Assembly (NCBI GenBank): GCA_011050675.1
Contig: DRFI01000018.1
Span: 1-64,000, forward strand
Direction: 5' to 3'
Origin: Maribacter sp.
GTDB lineage: Bacteria > Bacteroidota > Bacteroidia > Flavobacteriales > Flavobacteriaceae
Length of the DNA: 64,000 nucleotides
The notes under the pieces were generated by a model. That model saw nothing but the letters and a program-made list of their open reading frames with translations, made no database searches and was not told the DNA's origin. The position numbers and the translations under genes were made by a program. Every line of letters begins with the position of its first letter. The stretch's first letter is position 1. Shown piece after piece: positions 43,726 to 51,120 of this stretch.

Positions 43726-45382
43726 TGGCAATAGTTTTATTTTCTAGCAGCTTTAAATTCACTTCCATTGTACCATTTTGGAAAATATTCTTCATTAGAT
43801 AATTTAAAGCCGACATTAAAAAATAGTTGTAAATCTAATTGAACACCACTTAGTTCTGTCGTCTCAGAATTGTATTCGTCAGAAGGTTGATGATATTTAT
43901 TTATGCGATAATTATCATTGTACTTTTTTATTTCTTCAATACTAAGATCAAAACCTTCATAAGAACCACTCGCATACAAGGCAGGGATTCCAATTTTTGC
44001 AAAATTGAAATGATCTGATCTAAAGAAATATCCTTTTTCTGCTTCTGGATCAGGAATAATGTACCTGTTTTGTTGATTAGCAGCTTCTTTGGCATATTCA
44101 TCCATTTCAGATTGACCAAAACCTGTAATTGTTAAATCTTTCATTTTCCCTGGACTATCAAGCGCATCAATATTAATGTTCGCTATTGTTTTCTTAGGAC
44201 TATAAATTGGGTTTTCTGAATAATACGCTGAGCCTAACAAGCCTTGCTCTTCTCCTGTAACTGCTAATAGGACGATTGAACGTTTTGTAGCTTCAGATTT
44301 TTTGAACGCTTCAGCAATTGCTAATAAACCTGCCGTACCAGACGCGTTATCTACTGATCCATTGTAGATCGAGTCACCATTGATAGCTTTACCAACGCCA
44401 AAATGATCCCAATGAGCTGAGTATATAATAAATTCGTCTTTTCTGTCCGTACCTGGTATAAGAGCAACTACATTTTTGGAAACATCTTTCTTAATTTCAT
44501 TTTTAATTCCTACTGAAACTTTTAAGTCTAATGGAATTGGTTTAAAGTCTTTATTTCTAGAAAGTGTTTTATAGTCTTGACCTTTCATTGTTGAAATTTC
44601 AAACATTTTCTCAGCACTTTCTCCACTGATCCATGACTCAATATTTAATAGAGGTAAATCACTTTCTATAATTAACCGTGCACCGCTCCAACCAGATTCA
44701 ATTACATTCCAACCATAAGAAGCTGGCTCTGTATCATGAATAATTATAAGTCCATCGGCACCTTGTCTTGCAGCTTCTTCATATTTGTATGTCCAACGTC
44801 CATAGTAAGTCATTTCATTTCCTTTAAATAAGGTTGAATCACCAGATTTAAAACCAGGATCGTTTATTAAAACAACAGCAGTTTTTCCTTTCCAATCTAT
44901 ACCCTCATAATCATTCCATCCATACTCAGGAGCAACAATACCATAACCTGCAAATACAAGTTCTGAATTATCAAGGTTTAGTTCAGATTCTGTTTTATTT
45001 GTTGTTGCAACAAAATCCTTTAAGTATTCTAAATTAAAGCTTTCGTTATTTCCTGAAATAATCATTTTTTCTGATGGAGTTCCAGTAATTTCTACCATTG
45101 GAACATCTTGAAAAAAACTACTACCATTTCCTGGCAAAACTCCTAATTTTTCAAACTCATCTTTTAAATAATTTACGGTCTTTACTTCCCCTTCAGTAAA
45201 TGGTTTTCTTCCTAGAAATTCATCGGACGCTAGACGCTCAATATGATTACCAATAGTTGTTTGGTTAACTTCTACAAAATTCGTGACCTCTTTTTTGTCG
45301 TTTTCACAACTAATAAAAAGCACTATTACTAAAATTTTTAAATATTTCTTCATAAATGAATCATTTGAGTTAATTATTGCCA
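43726..45382. other. Candidate single-gene cassette (M28 peptidase)
   Basis: TGGCAATA at 43726-43733 and TATTGCCA at 45375-45382 are an exact 8-bp inverted repeat; just outside, TTTGC and ACGC keep the GTTG-like outer part. They enclose one gene. Confidence 0.6.
43737..45353 (-). CDS. M28 family metallopeptidase lipoprotein
   Basis: About 538 aa from ATG 45353 (MKKYLKILVIVLFISC), a lipoprotein signal; the longer frame to 45383 enters the flanking repeat. A PA domain lies in the first half. The aminopeptidase domain has the co-catalytic zinc ligands: His and Asp in IYSAHWDHFGVG, Asp in GSVDNASGTAG, catalytic Glu-Glu in AVTGEEQGLLGSAYY, then FRSDHFNFAKIGIPALY with the last His. Cleaves N-terminal residues in the periplasm or at the surface. 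Confidence 0.9.
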   Translation of the reverse strand: MKKYLKILVIVLFISCENDKKEVTNFVEVNQTTIGNHIERLASDEFLGRKPFTEGEVKTVNYLKDEFEKLGVLPGNGSSFFQDVPMVEITGTPSEKMIISGNNESFNLEYLKDFVATTNKTESELNLDNSELVFAGYGIVAPEYGWNDYEGIDWKGKTAVVLINDPGFKSGDSTLFKGNEMTYYGRWTYKYEEAARQGADGLIIIHDTEPASYGWNVIESGWSGARLIIESDLPLLNIESWISGESAEKMFEISTMKGQDYKTLSRNKDFKPIPLDLKVSVGIKNEIKKDVSKNVVALIPGTDRKDEFIIYSAHWDHFGVGKAINGDSIYNGSVDNASGTAGLLAIAEAFKKSEATKRSIVLLAVTGEEQGLLGSAYYSENPIYSPKKTIANINIDALDSPGKMKDLTITGFGQSEMDEYAKEAANQQNRYIIPDPEAEKGYFFRSDHFNFAKIGIPALYASGSYEGFDLSIEEIKKYNDNYRINKYHQPSDEYNSETTELSGVQLDLQLFFNVGFKLSNEEYFPKWYNGSEFKAARK

Positions 45383-45550
45383 ACGCCTAGCTATGATGAG
45401 TTGGGATTAGAAAGCACTAATCTCTCAGTCTCGCACTAAGCCACACCGTTGTTTAAATTTAAATATAGTGGCGGACTTGCCAAGTACCACGAAAGTTTCT
45501 TAACTGATAAAGCCCCATTAATTAAAGGTGTTGTTGTAGCCAGTAATTAT
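45374..45550. repeat. Intergenic element between the M28 and GNAT cassettes
   Basis: Runs from GCCAACGCCTAGCTATGATG to AAAGGTGTTGTTGTAGCC. The inner TAGTGGCGGACTTGCCAA resembles TTTGGCGGACTTGC in the family A element at 46126, so it is probably a diverged family A copy. Confidence 0.5.
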
Positions 45551-46129
45551 TTATTTCATGGACTTCCATTTCTCAAAACTTATTTCCCTAATGGGATATG
45601 CAGGGTTCTTAAAAGTCCATTCATTCTCAATCCATTTTTTTACAGTTTTAAACAGAATTGGGTCAAGTCCGTTTGCAACCTCACTTTGTCGGACCCACAT
45701 ATATATTTCAGCATCAAAATCAGCCTTTTTGGAAGGTTCAATATACAAACATCCAAGTACTTGACTTTCATCAAGACTTACAACAGTATATGCGAACGAA
45801 CTTCGCATTTGGAACTCTTTTTGATGCCAACCTAAATCAATCAAATCTTGTTCGAATGACAAATCCTCTGTTGGCCATTCCCATATTGGCAGGAACATCT
45901 CTTGTAAATGGCTAAGACTTGTCATAACCGCGTCATAATCTTTTACAACATCGTTCACCGTTAGCATTCTAATTCTGAAATGTTGATTTTCAAGTGTATC
46001 TGGCACTATAAAATCTGCAGGTACAAATGTTTTGTTTTGAGATAAAACTATTTGTGGAAGCACAAATAAGATAATTGTTATCAGAATAACTATTGATTTT
46101 TTCATATGTTTGGTTTTATTGGCTACAAC
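45533..46129. other. Candidate single-gene cassette (GNAT-like protein)
   Basis: GTTGTAGCCA at 45533-45542 and TGGCTACAAC at 46120-46129 are an exact 10-bp inverted repeat around one gene. The sequence TAGCCA differs from that of every neighbouring cassette. Confidence 0.7.
45551..46105 (-). CDS. Exported GNAT-fold acetyltransferase-like protein
   Basis: 184 aa from ATG 46105 (MKKSIVILITIILFVLPQIV, a signal peptide); the longer frame to 46156 runs into the flanking palindrome. The mature part resembles GNAT N-acetyltransferases: HFRIRMLTVNDVVKDYDAVM, LIDLGWHQKEFQMRSSFAYT, ESQVLGCLYIEPSK, FDAEIYMWVRQSEVANGLDP. An acetyl-CoA enzyme outside the cytoplasm would be surprising, so the protein may have a changed role, or the signal may have been gained with the cassette. 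Confidence 0.68.
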   Translation of the reverse strand: MKKSIVILITIILFVLPQIVLSQNKTFVPADFIVPDTLENQHFRIRMLTVNDVVKDYDAVMTSLSHLQEMFLPIWEWPTEDLSFEQDLIDLGWHQKEFQMRSSFAYTVVSLDESQVLGCLYIEPSKKADFDAEIYMWVRQSEVANGLDPILFKTVKKWIENEWTFKNPAYPIREISFEKWKSMK

Positions 46130-46317
46130 GGTTTGTATATGGCTCGTAGCGTGCAAATTAGAGATTACCTTTCGGTTAAGTACGAGCCGAATTTTTTAAT
46201 TTTCTTATTATCTTTTTTCTCAATAAGCCAAATTAAAAAATTTGGCGGACTTGCAAATATACCTTAACTTCGATTAAGCAACTGCCAAGCTATGAGCTAT
46301 ATACGTTGTTGCCCACC
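46126..46317. repeat. Intergenic double palindrome family A, copy 1
   Basis: Outer arms: CAACGGTTTGTATATGGCTC from 46126 and GAGCTATATACGTTGTTG ending 46311. Inner arms: GCCGAATTTTTTAATTT (46186-46202) and AAATTAAAAAATTTGGC (46230-46246). About 190 bp that can fold into a long cruciform. It joins the GNAT cassette to the next one. Confidence 0.8.
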
Positions 46318-47057
46318 GTTTTTTCTTCACAATCCATTTTCAAGTTTCCATTCCGATAGTTTTTTCGGATGCTCATTATCATTTGGGTAATTTTCTTTAA
46401 CTATCTCAAATTGTTTGTCCGTTAGCAAAACCATTTCGCCACCGTTGTCACATCTTATTGGATAAAATCTGTTTTTACTATTCTGTAGTTCAAGTTCGTC
46501 ATTTAAAATCGATATGAAATTTGCATAAGCAATTCCCCAATCTTTATCAGTAAACGCTCCATCAAAAGCTATGTATTCTTTTCCGTTCAGTTCGATAGTG
46601 TGTTTCCAATAATTTTCAGATTGTTCGTTTTTCTCATTTGCATAATTAAAATTTAAATTCAATTTTTCAAAAGCCGGTTTTACTTTGTCGAGATATTCTG
46701 TCAAACCTCCAATTTCAAATAATTCTTCGCAATCAATCCAATAAAATCGATTGTCGGTAAAATCCATCGTTTCGCCACGCAAAGTTCCAGAAAAGAAATT
46801 CAGTTCGTCTTTAGATTTGACCATTTCATTTTTTGTTTGCTCCAATTCGGATTGGTCGGTAAGATTGAAAAAATCAAGACTGTCAAGTTTAGCGACAATT
46901 TGATTTCCTGTCAATTTTTGTTCGGTTTCAGTTTTTGGATTTTCAGATTGTTCATTTCCGATTGATTGTTTTTTATTAGAGTTACAACTAACTAAAATTC
47001 CAATTAAAAGCAAAAATTTCAATCTGTGCATAGTTTTTCTTAAATGGTGGGCAACAA
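46306..47057. other. Candidate single-gene cassette (hypothetical lipoprotein)
   Basis: TTGTTGCCCACC at 46306-46317 and GGTGGGCAACAA at 47046-47057 are an exact 12-bp inverted repeat around one gene; the CCCACC part is unique to this cassette. Confidence 0.72.
46327..47031 (-). CDS. Hypothetical lipoprotein
   Basis: 234 aa from ATG 47031 (MHRLKFLLLIGILVSC), a lipoprotein signal. The longer frame to 47091 lies in the flanking palindromic DNA. After a charged linker rich in Glu and Asn, the domain (DNRFYWIDCEELFEIGGLTE, KEYIAFDGAFTDKDWGIAYA, NGGEMVLLTDKQFEIVKENY) matches no family I know. Its stop codon is 9 bp from the left inverted repeat. Confidence 0.65.
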   Translation of the reverse strand: MHRLKFLLLIGILVSCNSNKKQSIGNEQSENPKTETEQKLTGNQIVAKLDSLDFFNLTDQSELEQTKNEMVKSKDELNFFSGTLRGETMDFTDNRFYWIDCEELFEIGGLTEYLDKVKPAFEKLNLNFNYANEKNEQSENYWKHTIELNGKEYIAFDGAFTDKDWGIAYANFISILNDELELQNSKNRFYPIRCDNGGEMVLLTDKQFEIVKENYPNDNEHPKKLSEWKLENGL

Positions 47058-47060
47058 TTA

Positions 47061-47140
47061 AATATATAACATATGTTATATATCCTTCCAATATGAGAAA
47101 TATAAAACATATGTTCTATATTTCTCATATAAGTCTAAAT
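47061..47140. repeat. Intergenic AT-rich hairpin family D, copy 1
   Basis: A perfect palindrome ATATAACATATGTTATAT, then the shared CCTTCCAATAT, then a second hairpin with arms ATATGAGAAATATA and TATATTTCTCATAT. The first part recurs at 50911-50985. It begins right outside the 12-bp inverted repeat at 47046. Confidence 0.75.
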
Positions 47141-47375
47141 CAAGAATTAGCTGTTAAAAAAATTCTTTATTTGAATTTTAGAATAAATCCAAAAATCATT
47201 AAAAAGAGTTGAAATAAATACCATTACATTTCTATTTTAATGATTTTTGGATTGTTTCTTTTCTAGTTCTGTTCCGCCTCATTTCACCATCTATATCTAT
47301 TCGCACATATAGAATTCTTAATTTAAAATTTAACTAAAAATAATTAGAGGAATGAAATTGAGCTAATTGCCACTC
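47141..47375. other. Non-coding stretch
   Basis: AAATCCAAAAATCATTAAAA and TTTTAATGATTTTTGGATT (about 47187-47254) form a long inverted repeat. No ORF of interest. Confidence 0.5.
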
Positions 47376-47474
47376 TTATTTGGATTTTTTCAATCTTTTT
47401 TCTTCTTTCTTTTCTTTAGCTGTTTTTACTGGTGCCTTTTTTTGATTTTTCTTTGCATCTTGACTTTTACTCAT
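47376..47474 (-). CDS. Small Lys/Glu-rich protein (32 aa)
   Basis: ATG 47474 to TAA 47376-47378 encodes MSKSQDAKKNQKKAPVKTAK, then EKKEEKRLKKSK. Very small, highly basic proteins of this type, starting MSKSQDAKK, occur in many Bacteroidota genomes to my knowledge. The role is unknown; nucleic acid or ribosome binding is possible from the charge. Not noticed by length-based gene calling. Confidence 0.6.
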   Translation of the reverse strand: MSKSQDAKKNQKKAPVKTAKEKKEEKRLKKSK

Positions 47475-47549
47475 AATGTTTTTATTTAATAATTAGTAAC
47501 ATGTTTTTCAATCCTCTTTAAAGCCAACTCTATATGTAAACTTTATAAT

Positions 47550-48806
47550 TTATTTCAAATCTCTAATCCAACGAATCCCATTGCGCGTTAATCTATAATC
47601 GCTAATTGTTTTGGCTCTTGTTCTCATCCAAAGGGAATCTCCTTTAAATATGCCTTCATAAATATAAACTTTATTCTCAAAGGCTTCATAAGTTAATTCG
47701 TGAGAGGTTTGGTCATCGCCATATAAATCTGTTAAATGTAATTTTTTGGTCAATGTATCTGCGGTAAATTTGTAACGGTAGGTTGTATTATCTTCATTTA
47801 AAATCATTAAGGTTTCGGGTAAATAAGATAAATCGTTTATCCTTATTTTATTCCAGCGATTGCCATTTATTTTGCTCTTGGATATTGTATCTCCATTCTT
47901 TACAAATAATTCTATTTCATGTGAACTGGTAAAATTTTTATAATGAGTACTATGCTGTTGTTCTATTCTTTCTGTCATGTCAAGGCTAAACGAGACAAAA
48001 ACATATAGCAATAATGCGCCTTTAGTGATGTAACTAATATTTTTACCTTTTTGCCCTTCAAAAAGAGGCATATAAGTAGCCGCGGTAGATGGCTTATTTT
48101 TTAAGAAAAAATCATATAATCGCTTTAAATCATCCCACATTAAAAATACGATCATAAGAAGTAAATGAATCGCAAACATCTTTACTATAACGTCGTACCC
48201 AATATCCATTAATACAACATTTGTGATTGCTATTAACAACAAGAATGCACCTAAAGAAGTTGTTTTTCTAAATAACAACAACAAGCCGCCTACTACTTCT
48301 ATCAACCCTACAATAATACTATAGAATTTAGAATAACTCATAAAAGCCCATACTAAATTCATTCCGTTATGTTCGCCAAGTGGCGTTTCTAAGCTATCAA
48401 TATCCATTGTGCCAAACTGGAGTAAGAATACTTTTGAAAGCCCATATAGAATTAACGTAAGACCTATATGATATCTAAGTATTGTTTGTAAAAGTATTTT
48501 AAGTGTATTGTTGTATTCTTTTTTGATTTTAGAATCAATGAATACCCATATTGATGCTCCTATAATGGAAATCACTGCAACCAAAAGAAATCTGGTAAAG
48601 TCATATTTAGAGTCAAAACCGTTTGACAACATATCTTGGTTGTATTCCCATCCCAAAAATACTTCTCCAAATCCTATTGTAATTTCCTTCCAAAATGAAA
48701 AATTATTTGAATCAATCTCTTTGATATACTCAAATCCGTATGGGTAGATATATAAGATAAAATATAAAAATACAAATCGTATAATGAGCTTCTGGATTGT
48801 AGTCAA
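47550..48806 (-). CDS. DoxX-like membrane protein
   Basis: 418 aa with about seven to eight transmembrane helices in the first 280 residues, including ILRYHIGLTLILYGLSKVFL, SIIVGLIEVVGGLLLLFRKT and LGAFLLLIAITNVVLMDIGY, which fit the DoxX/DoxD-like four-helix family. The C-terminal 150 residues (HEIELFVKNGDTISKSKING and onward) are soluble and beta-rich. The function is unknown; DoxX relatives are tied to thiol and sulfur redox balance. It sits among cassette-like genes but no flanking inverted repeat is clear. Confidence 0.75.
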   Translation of the reverse strand: MTTIQKLIIRFVFLYFILYIYPYGFEYIKEIDSNNFSFWKEITIGFGEVFLGWEYNQDMLSNGFDSKYDFTRFLLVAVISIIGASIWVFIDSKIKKEYNNTLKILLQTILRYHIGLTLILYGLSKVFLLQFGTMDIDSLETPLGEHNGMNLVWAFMSYSKFYSIIVGLIEVVGGLLLLFRKTTSLGAFLLLIAITNVVLMDIGYDVIVKMFAIHLLLMIVFLMWDDLKRLYDFFLKNKPSTAATYMPLFEGQKGKNISYITKGALLLYVFVSFSLDMTERIEQQHSTHYKNFTSSHEIELFVKNGDTISKSKINGNRWNKIRINDLSYLPETLMILNEDNTTYRYKFTADTLTKKLHLTDLYGDDQTSHELTYEAFENKVYIYEGIFKGDSLWMRTRAKTISDYRLTRNGIRWIRDLK

Positions 48807-48899
48807 GTGTTTTAGTTTAGAGAACTCAATGAGTGCTGTTTTTTATGCTTTATTTAAATTTTGGTAGCGTTTTAACTATGAACAGTGTAATAGCAAACT

Positions 48900-49025
48900 A
48901 GCGTTTGCTTTCCGCCAAGCACATAGCGAAATCTTTTTGCCCGCCCAAACGTGCCTTTTCGATACGTGCGGGTTTTGTTTTTTCTTTTTTTCTGGTCAAA
49001 GCTAAATCCCAAAGATTTATCTTTC
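48900..49025. repeat. Intergenic repeat family B, copy at the truncated methyltransferase-like gene
   Basis: GTTTGCTTTCCGCCAAGCAC, ATAGCGAAATCTTTTTG, an inserted hairpin (CCCAAACGTGCC ... GATACGTGCGGG), then GTTTTGTTTTTTCTTTTTTT and CAAAGCTAAATCCCAAAGATTT. Aligns with 35717-35814 apart from the inserted hairpin. It ends just before the stop of the truncated gene at 49049. Confidence 0.7.
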
Positions 49026-49048
49026 CTATCATCAGTTATCCGGCTATT

Positions 49049-49438
49049 CTAATCGTCAATCTTAGCTTGAGTAATATCGCTAAAAGTCGGAGGATTTTCA
49101 GTAAAGCTTCCAACACCCTTTTTGTTAACTTTGAAAAGAACATCTTTTGTTGTGGTGAATAATAGAACTGTCGAGAAAGATGTTTTAAGATGTGATTTCA
49201 AGATGATAAAAGCCTCATCTAAAGTGAGTTCTTCGGTTTGATCTTCGGTCTCTCTAGATCTGTAACGTAATTTAAGCAAGACTTTAAAGCCATCTTCAGA
49301 ATAGATTGGTCTAACAAATATATTTCTCAAATTAGGTTTGCCAATAGTTTTAGCCATGGTTAATTTGGCAAAGTTACCTTCTTCAATACTTTCTATTACT
49401 AGTTTCCAGAAAATAAGAAATACATCTTGATAGAGCAT
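49049..49438 (-). pseudogene. N-terminal fragment of a SAM-dependent methyltransferase-like gene
   Basis: 129 aa: FAKLTMAKTIGKPNLRNIFV, EDGFKVLLKLRYRSRETEDQ, SFSTVLLFTTTKDVLFKVNK, GVGSFTENPPTFSD. This is the N-terminal domain I know from roughly 390-aa class I SAM-dependent methyltransferases of Bacteroidota; the Rossmann methyltransferase domain that should follow is missing. The frame stops at the edge of a family B repeat, so the 3' part was probably lost when the repeat arrived or recombined. A short functional protein is possible but less likely. Confidence 0.62.
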
Positions 49439-49763
49439 AAATTAAATATTGATGAGTAAAACTTCAAATCACCAAATTAATGAATTTTGTAAACCTTTAT
49501 AATATATAGAGAAGCAAATGTCAAAAAAGAGAATGGTTGAGAGAACAAAAGTTTGCATAAGAGTAGCAAATTACTGTCAACGTCTCGTATATGAAAAGTA
49601 GCGCTAAAAAAGAGCGATAATTTTCGGATAATACACAAGCCGAATTTTTAAATTTTACTAATTATTTTATTTTTGGGAATTTGTCAAATTTAAAAATTTG
49701 GCGACTTTCCAAAAATGTCCAAACCTTTGTGTTAGCAACGACTTGCGCTATTTTTTATATACA
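49439..49763. repeat. Intergenic double palindrome family A, copy 2 (49578-49769)
   Basis: Outer arms: CAACGTCTCGTATATGAAAA ... AGCGC from 49578 and GCGCTATTTTTTATATACAT ending TTGTTG at 49769. Inner arms: GCCGAATTTTTAAATTT (49639-49655) and AAATTTAAAAATTTGGC (49686-49702). Same architecture and text as copy 1 at 46126. The first 130 bp of the gap are AT-rich and featureless. Confidence 0.8.
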
Positions 49764-50908
49764 TTGTTGGCAACAGTTTTTATCGTTCAAGTTCCACTTT
49801 TTCTACTACGGAAAATCCTTTCGTTTTGCTGAAATTCATATTGTGAACAAAATTCTGCATACTGTCAGAAGGGTCTATTGTTTCCAAATTCAGATTGTCA
49901 ATTGTTTCTGGCGGAAATATTACTGACAGAATAGGTTGTTCTTCTAAATGTCCAGTTTTTGTGTTTATGATTTTTGCTACTGCATTAATTCGTGCGTAGT
50001 CAATAGGAATATATGCAAATACTTCTCTTGCAATTCGCATTGATGCACTACAAATGTGGTCTTGATAGAGTTCGTTAAACCTTGATTTAGGCATATTTTT
50101 CTTCGATAATTTTCCAGTTGATGTTTGTTTTAACTCGTAGTCAGGAATAACATCTAAACTGTTTACGTGTAAATCAATGTCTATATGGTTTTGCTCAAAA
50201 TTGAAACTAATTTGAGTTCCTAATTCTCCAATATCAGAAAAAGGGTTAAAATATTGTAAGGCTTTTTTGTAGAAATCGGTTTCGTTATTTTTTATTCCTG
50301 TGTTAATCTCTTGAAGTTCTTTCCAATTATTTAACTCGTCTAAATATTCTTTATAGTTGACATCATATGTTTTCTGGTCCTTTATTTTTGCTTGCCCTAA
50401 GAGACCATTTAATCTTGTGATTTTCTTTTGAGTTGAGCCAAATATTTTATCGAGAATAGAAGGTTTAAAATTATTTAATTTGCTTTTAGCGATAACTTCA
50501 TTTTTAGAATCGAGAAGTGGCTCAATCGGTTTTTTCGTATTTTCAATTTGTTTCCAATCTATTTGTTCTGTACAATTCTTGTGTAAAGACTGTATTGTAT
50601 CAACATAATTTTCCCAATCAGAAACTGCTTGTTGGGCGTTTTCAATTTCTTCTAATTTTTGCTGTTCTTTAAATCTTTTAGCAGATTCACGAGCGTTTCT
50701 TTGTTGCTCTCTTTCCATTCTGCGAACAGCTGCTCCGTATGAGCGTATCGCTCCATTTAATGTTGCCATTTATAATTTTGTTTTGCCAGTAATTTAAATT
50801 AGTTGCTATAATCGGAAGTAATAGTACCAAAATATTTTTATTAATACTTACGGAATTCCGTATTCTGTTATTGGTTAATTTGACTGTCCCTCAAATTGTT
50901 GCCAACAA
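49764..50908. other. Candidate single-gene cassette (coiled-coil protein)
   Basis: TTGTTGGCAACA at 49764-49775 and TGTTGCCAACAA at 50897-50908 are an exact 12-bp inverted repeat around one gene with its upstream region. Confidence 0.7.
49780..50769 (-). CDS. Hypothetical protein with N-terminal coiled coil
   Basis: 329 aa, no signal peptide or membrane helix. The N-terminal 120 residues are strongly charged and helical (VRRMEREQQRNARESAKRFK, EQQKLEEIENAQQAVSDW), a likely coiled coil. The C-terminal half is mixed (LGTQISFNFEQNHIDIDLHV, REVFAYIPIDYARINAVAKI, PILSVIFPPETIDNL). No family recognised; a defence-related role cannot be excluded but nothing shows it. It has a 128-bp upstream region that also contains an inverted repeat, ACGGAATTCCGT. 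Confidence 0.65.
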   Translation of the reverse strand: MATLNGAIRSYGAAVRRMEREQQRNARESAKRFKEQQKLEEIENAQQAVSDWENYVDTIQSLHKNCTEQIDWKQIENTKKPIEPLLDSKNEVIAKSKLNNFKPSILDKIFGSTQKKITRLNGLLGQAKIKDQKTYDVNYKEYLDELNNWKELQEINTGIKNNETDFYKKALQYFNPFSDIGELGTQISFNFEQNHIDIDLHVNSLDVIPDYELKQTSTGKLSKKNMPKSRFNELYQDHICSASMRIAREVFAYIPIDYARINAVAKIINTKTGHLEEQPILSVIFPPETIDNLNLETIDPSDSMQNFVHNMNFSKTKGFSVVEKVELER

Positions 50909-50910
50909 TT

Positions 50911-50985
50911 GTATATAAAACATTAATGTTATATATCCTTCCAATATAGGATATATATAACATATGTTATATATATCTTTTATAC
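50911..50985. repeat. Intergenic AT-rich hairpin family D, copy 2
   Basis: ATGTTATATATCCTTCCAAT matches copy 1 at 47061 exactly, and ATATATAACATATGTTATATAT follows as a perfect palindrome in a slightly longer context. It begins right outside the 12-bp inverted repeat at 50897. Confidence 0.75.
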
Positions 50986-51066
50986 TACCAATATACTATT
51001 TTCAACTGGTGAAAACCCTACTTAAGTATCAAATGCAAAGAGTCTTTTTTGTAGACCATAAAAAAA

Positions 51067-51093
51067 GAAACCCATTTTTAACAAACGGGTTTC
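51067..51093 (-). terminator. Terminator of the hmuY-like/TonB receptor unit
   Basis: GAAACCC and GGGTTTC (with AAAC further in) pair around a T-rich loop; the A run at 51059-51066 gives the T run on the minus strand. 28 bp downstream of the stop codon at 51121. Confidence 0.8.
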
Positions 51094-51120
51094 CTAATAA
51101 ACAACTTAAATTAAAACAGA

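Noticed and set aside
47187..47254. Transposon ends
   Set aside because: The inverted repeat (AATCCAAAAATCATT and its complement) is separated only by short AT-rich DNA and contains no transposase; more like a hairpin.
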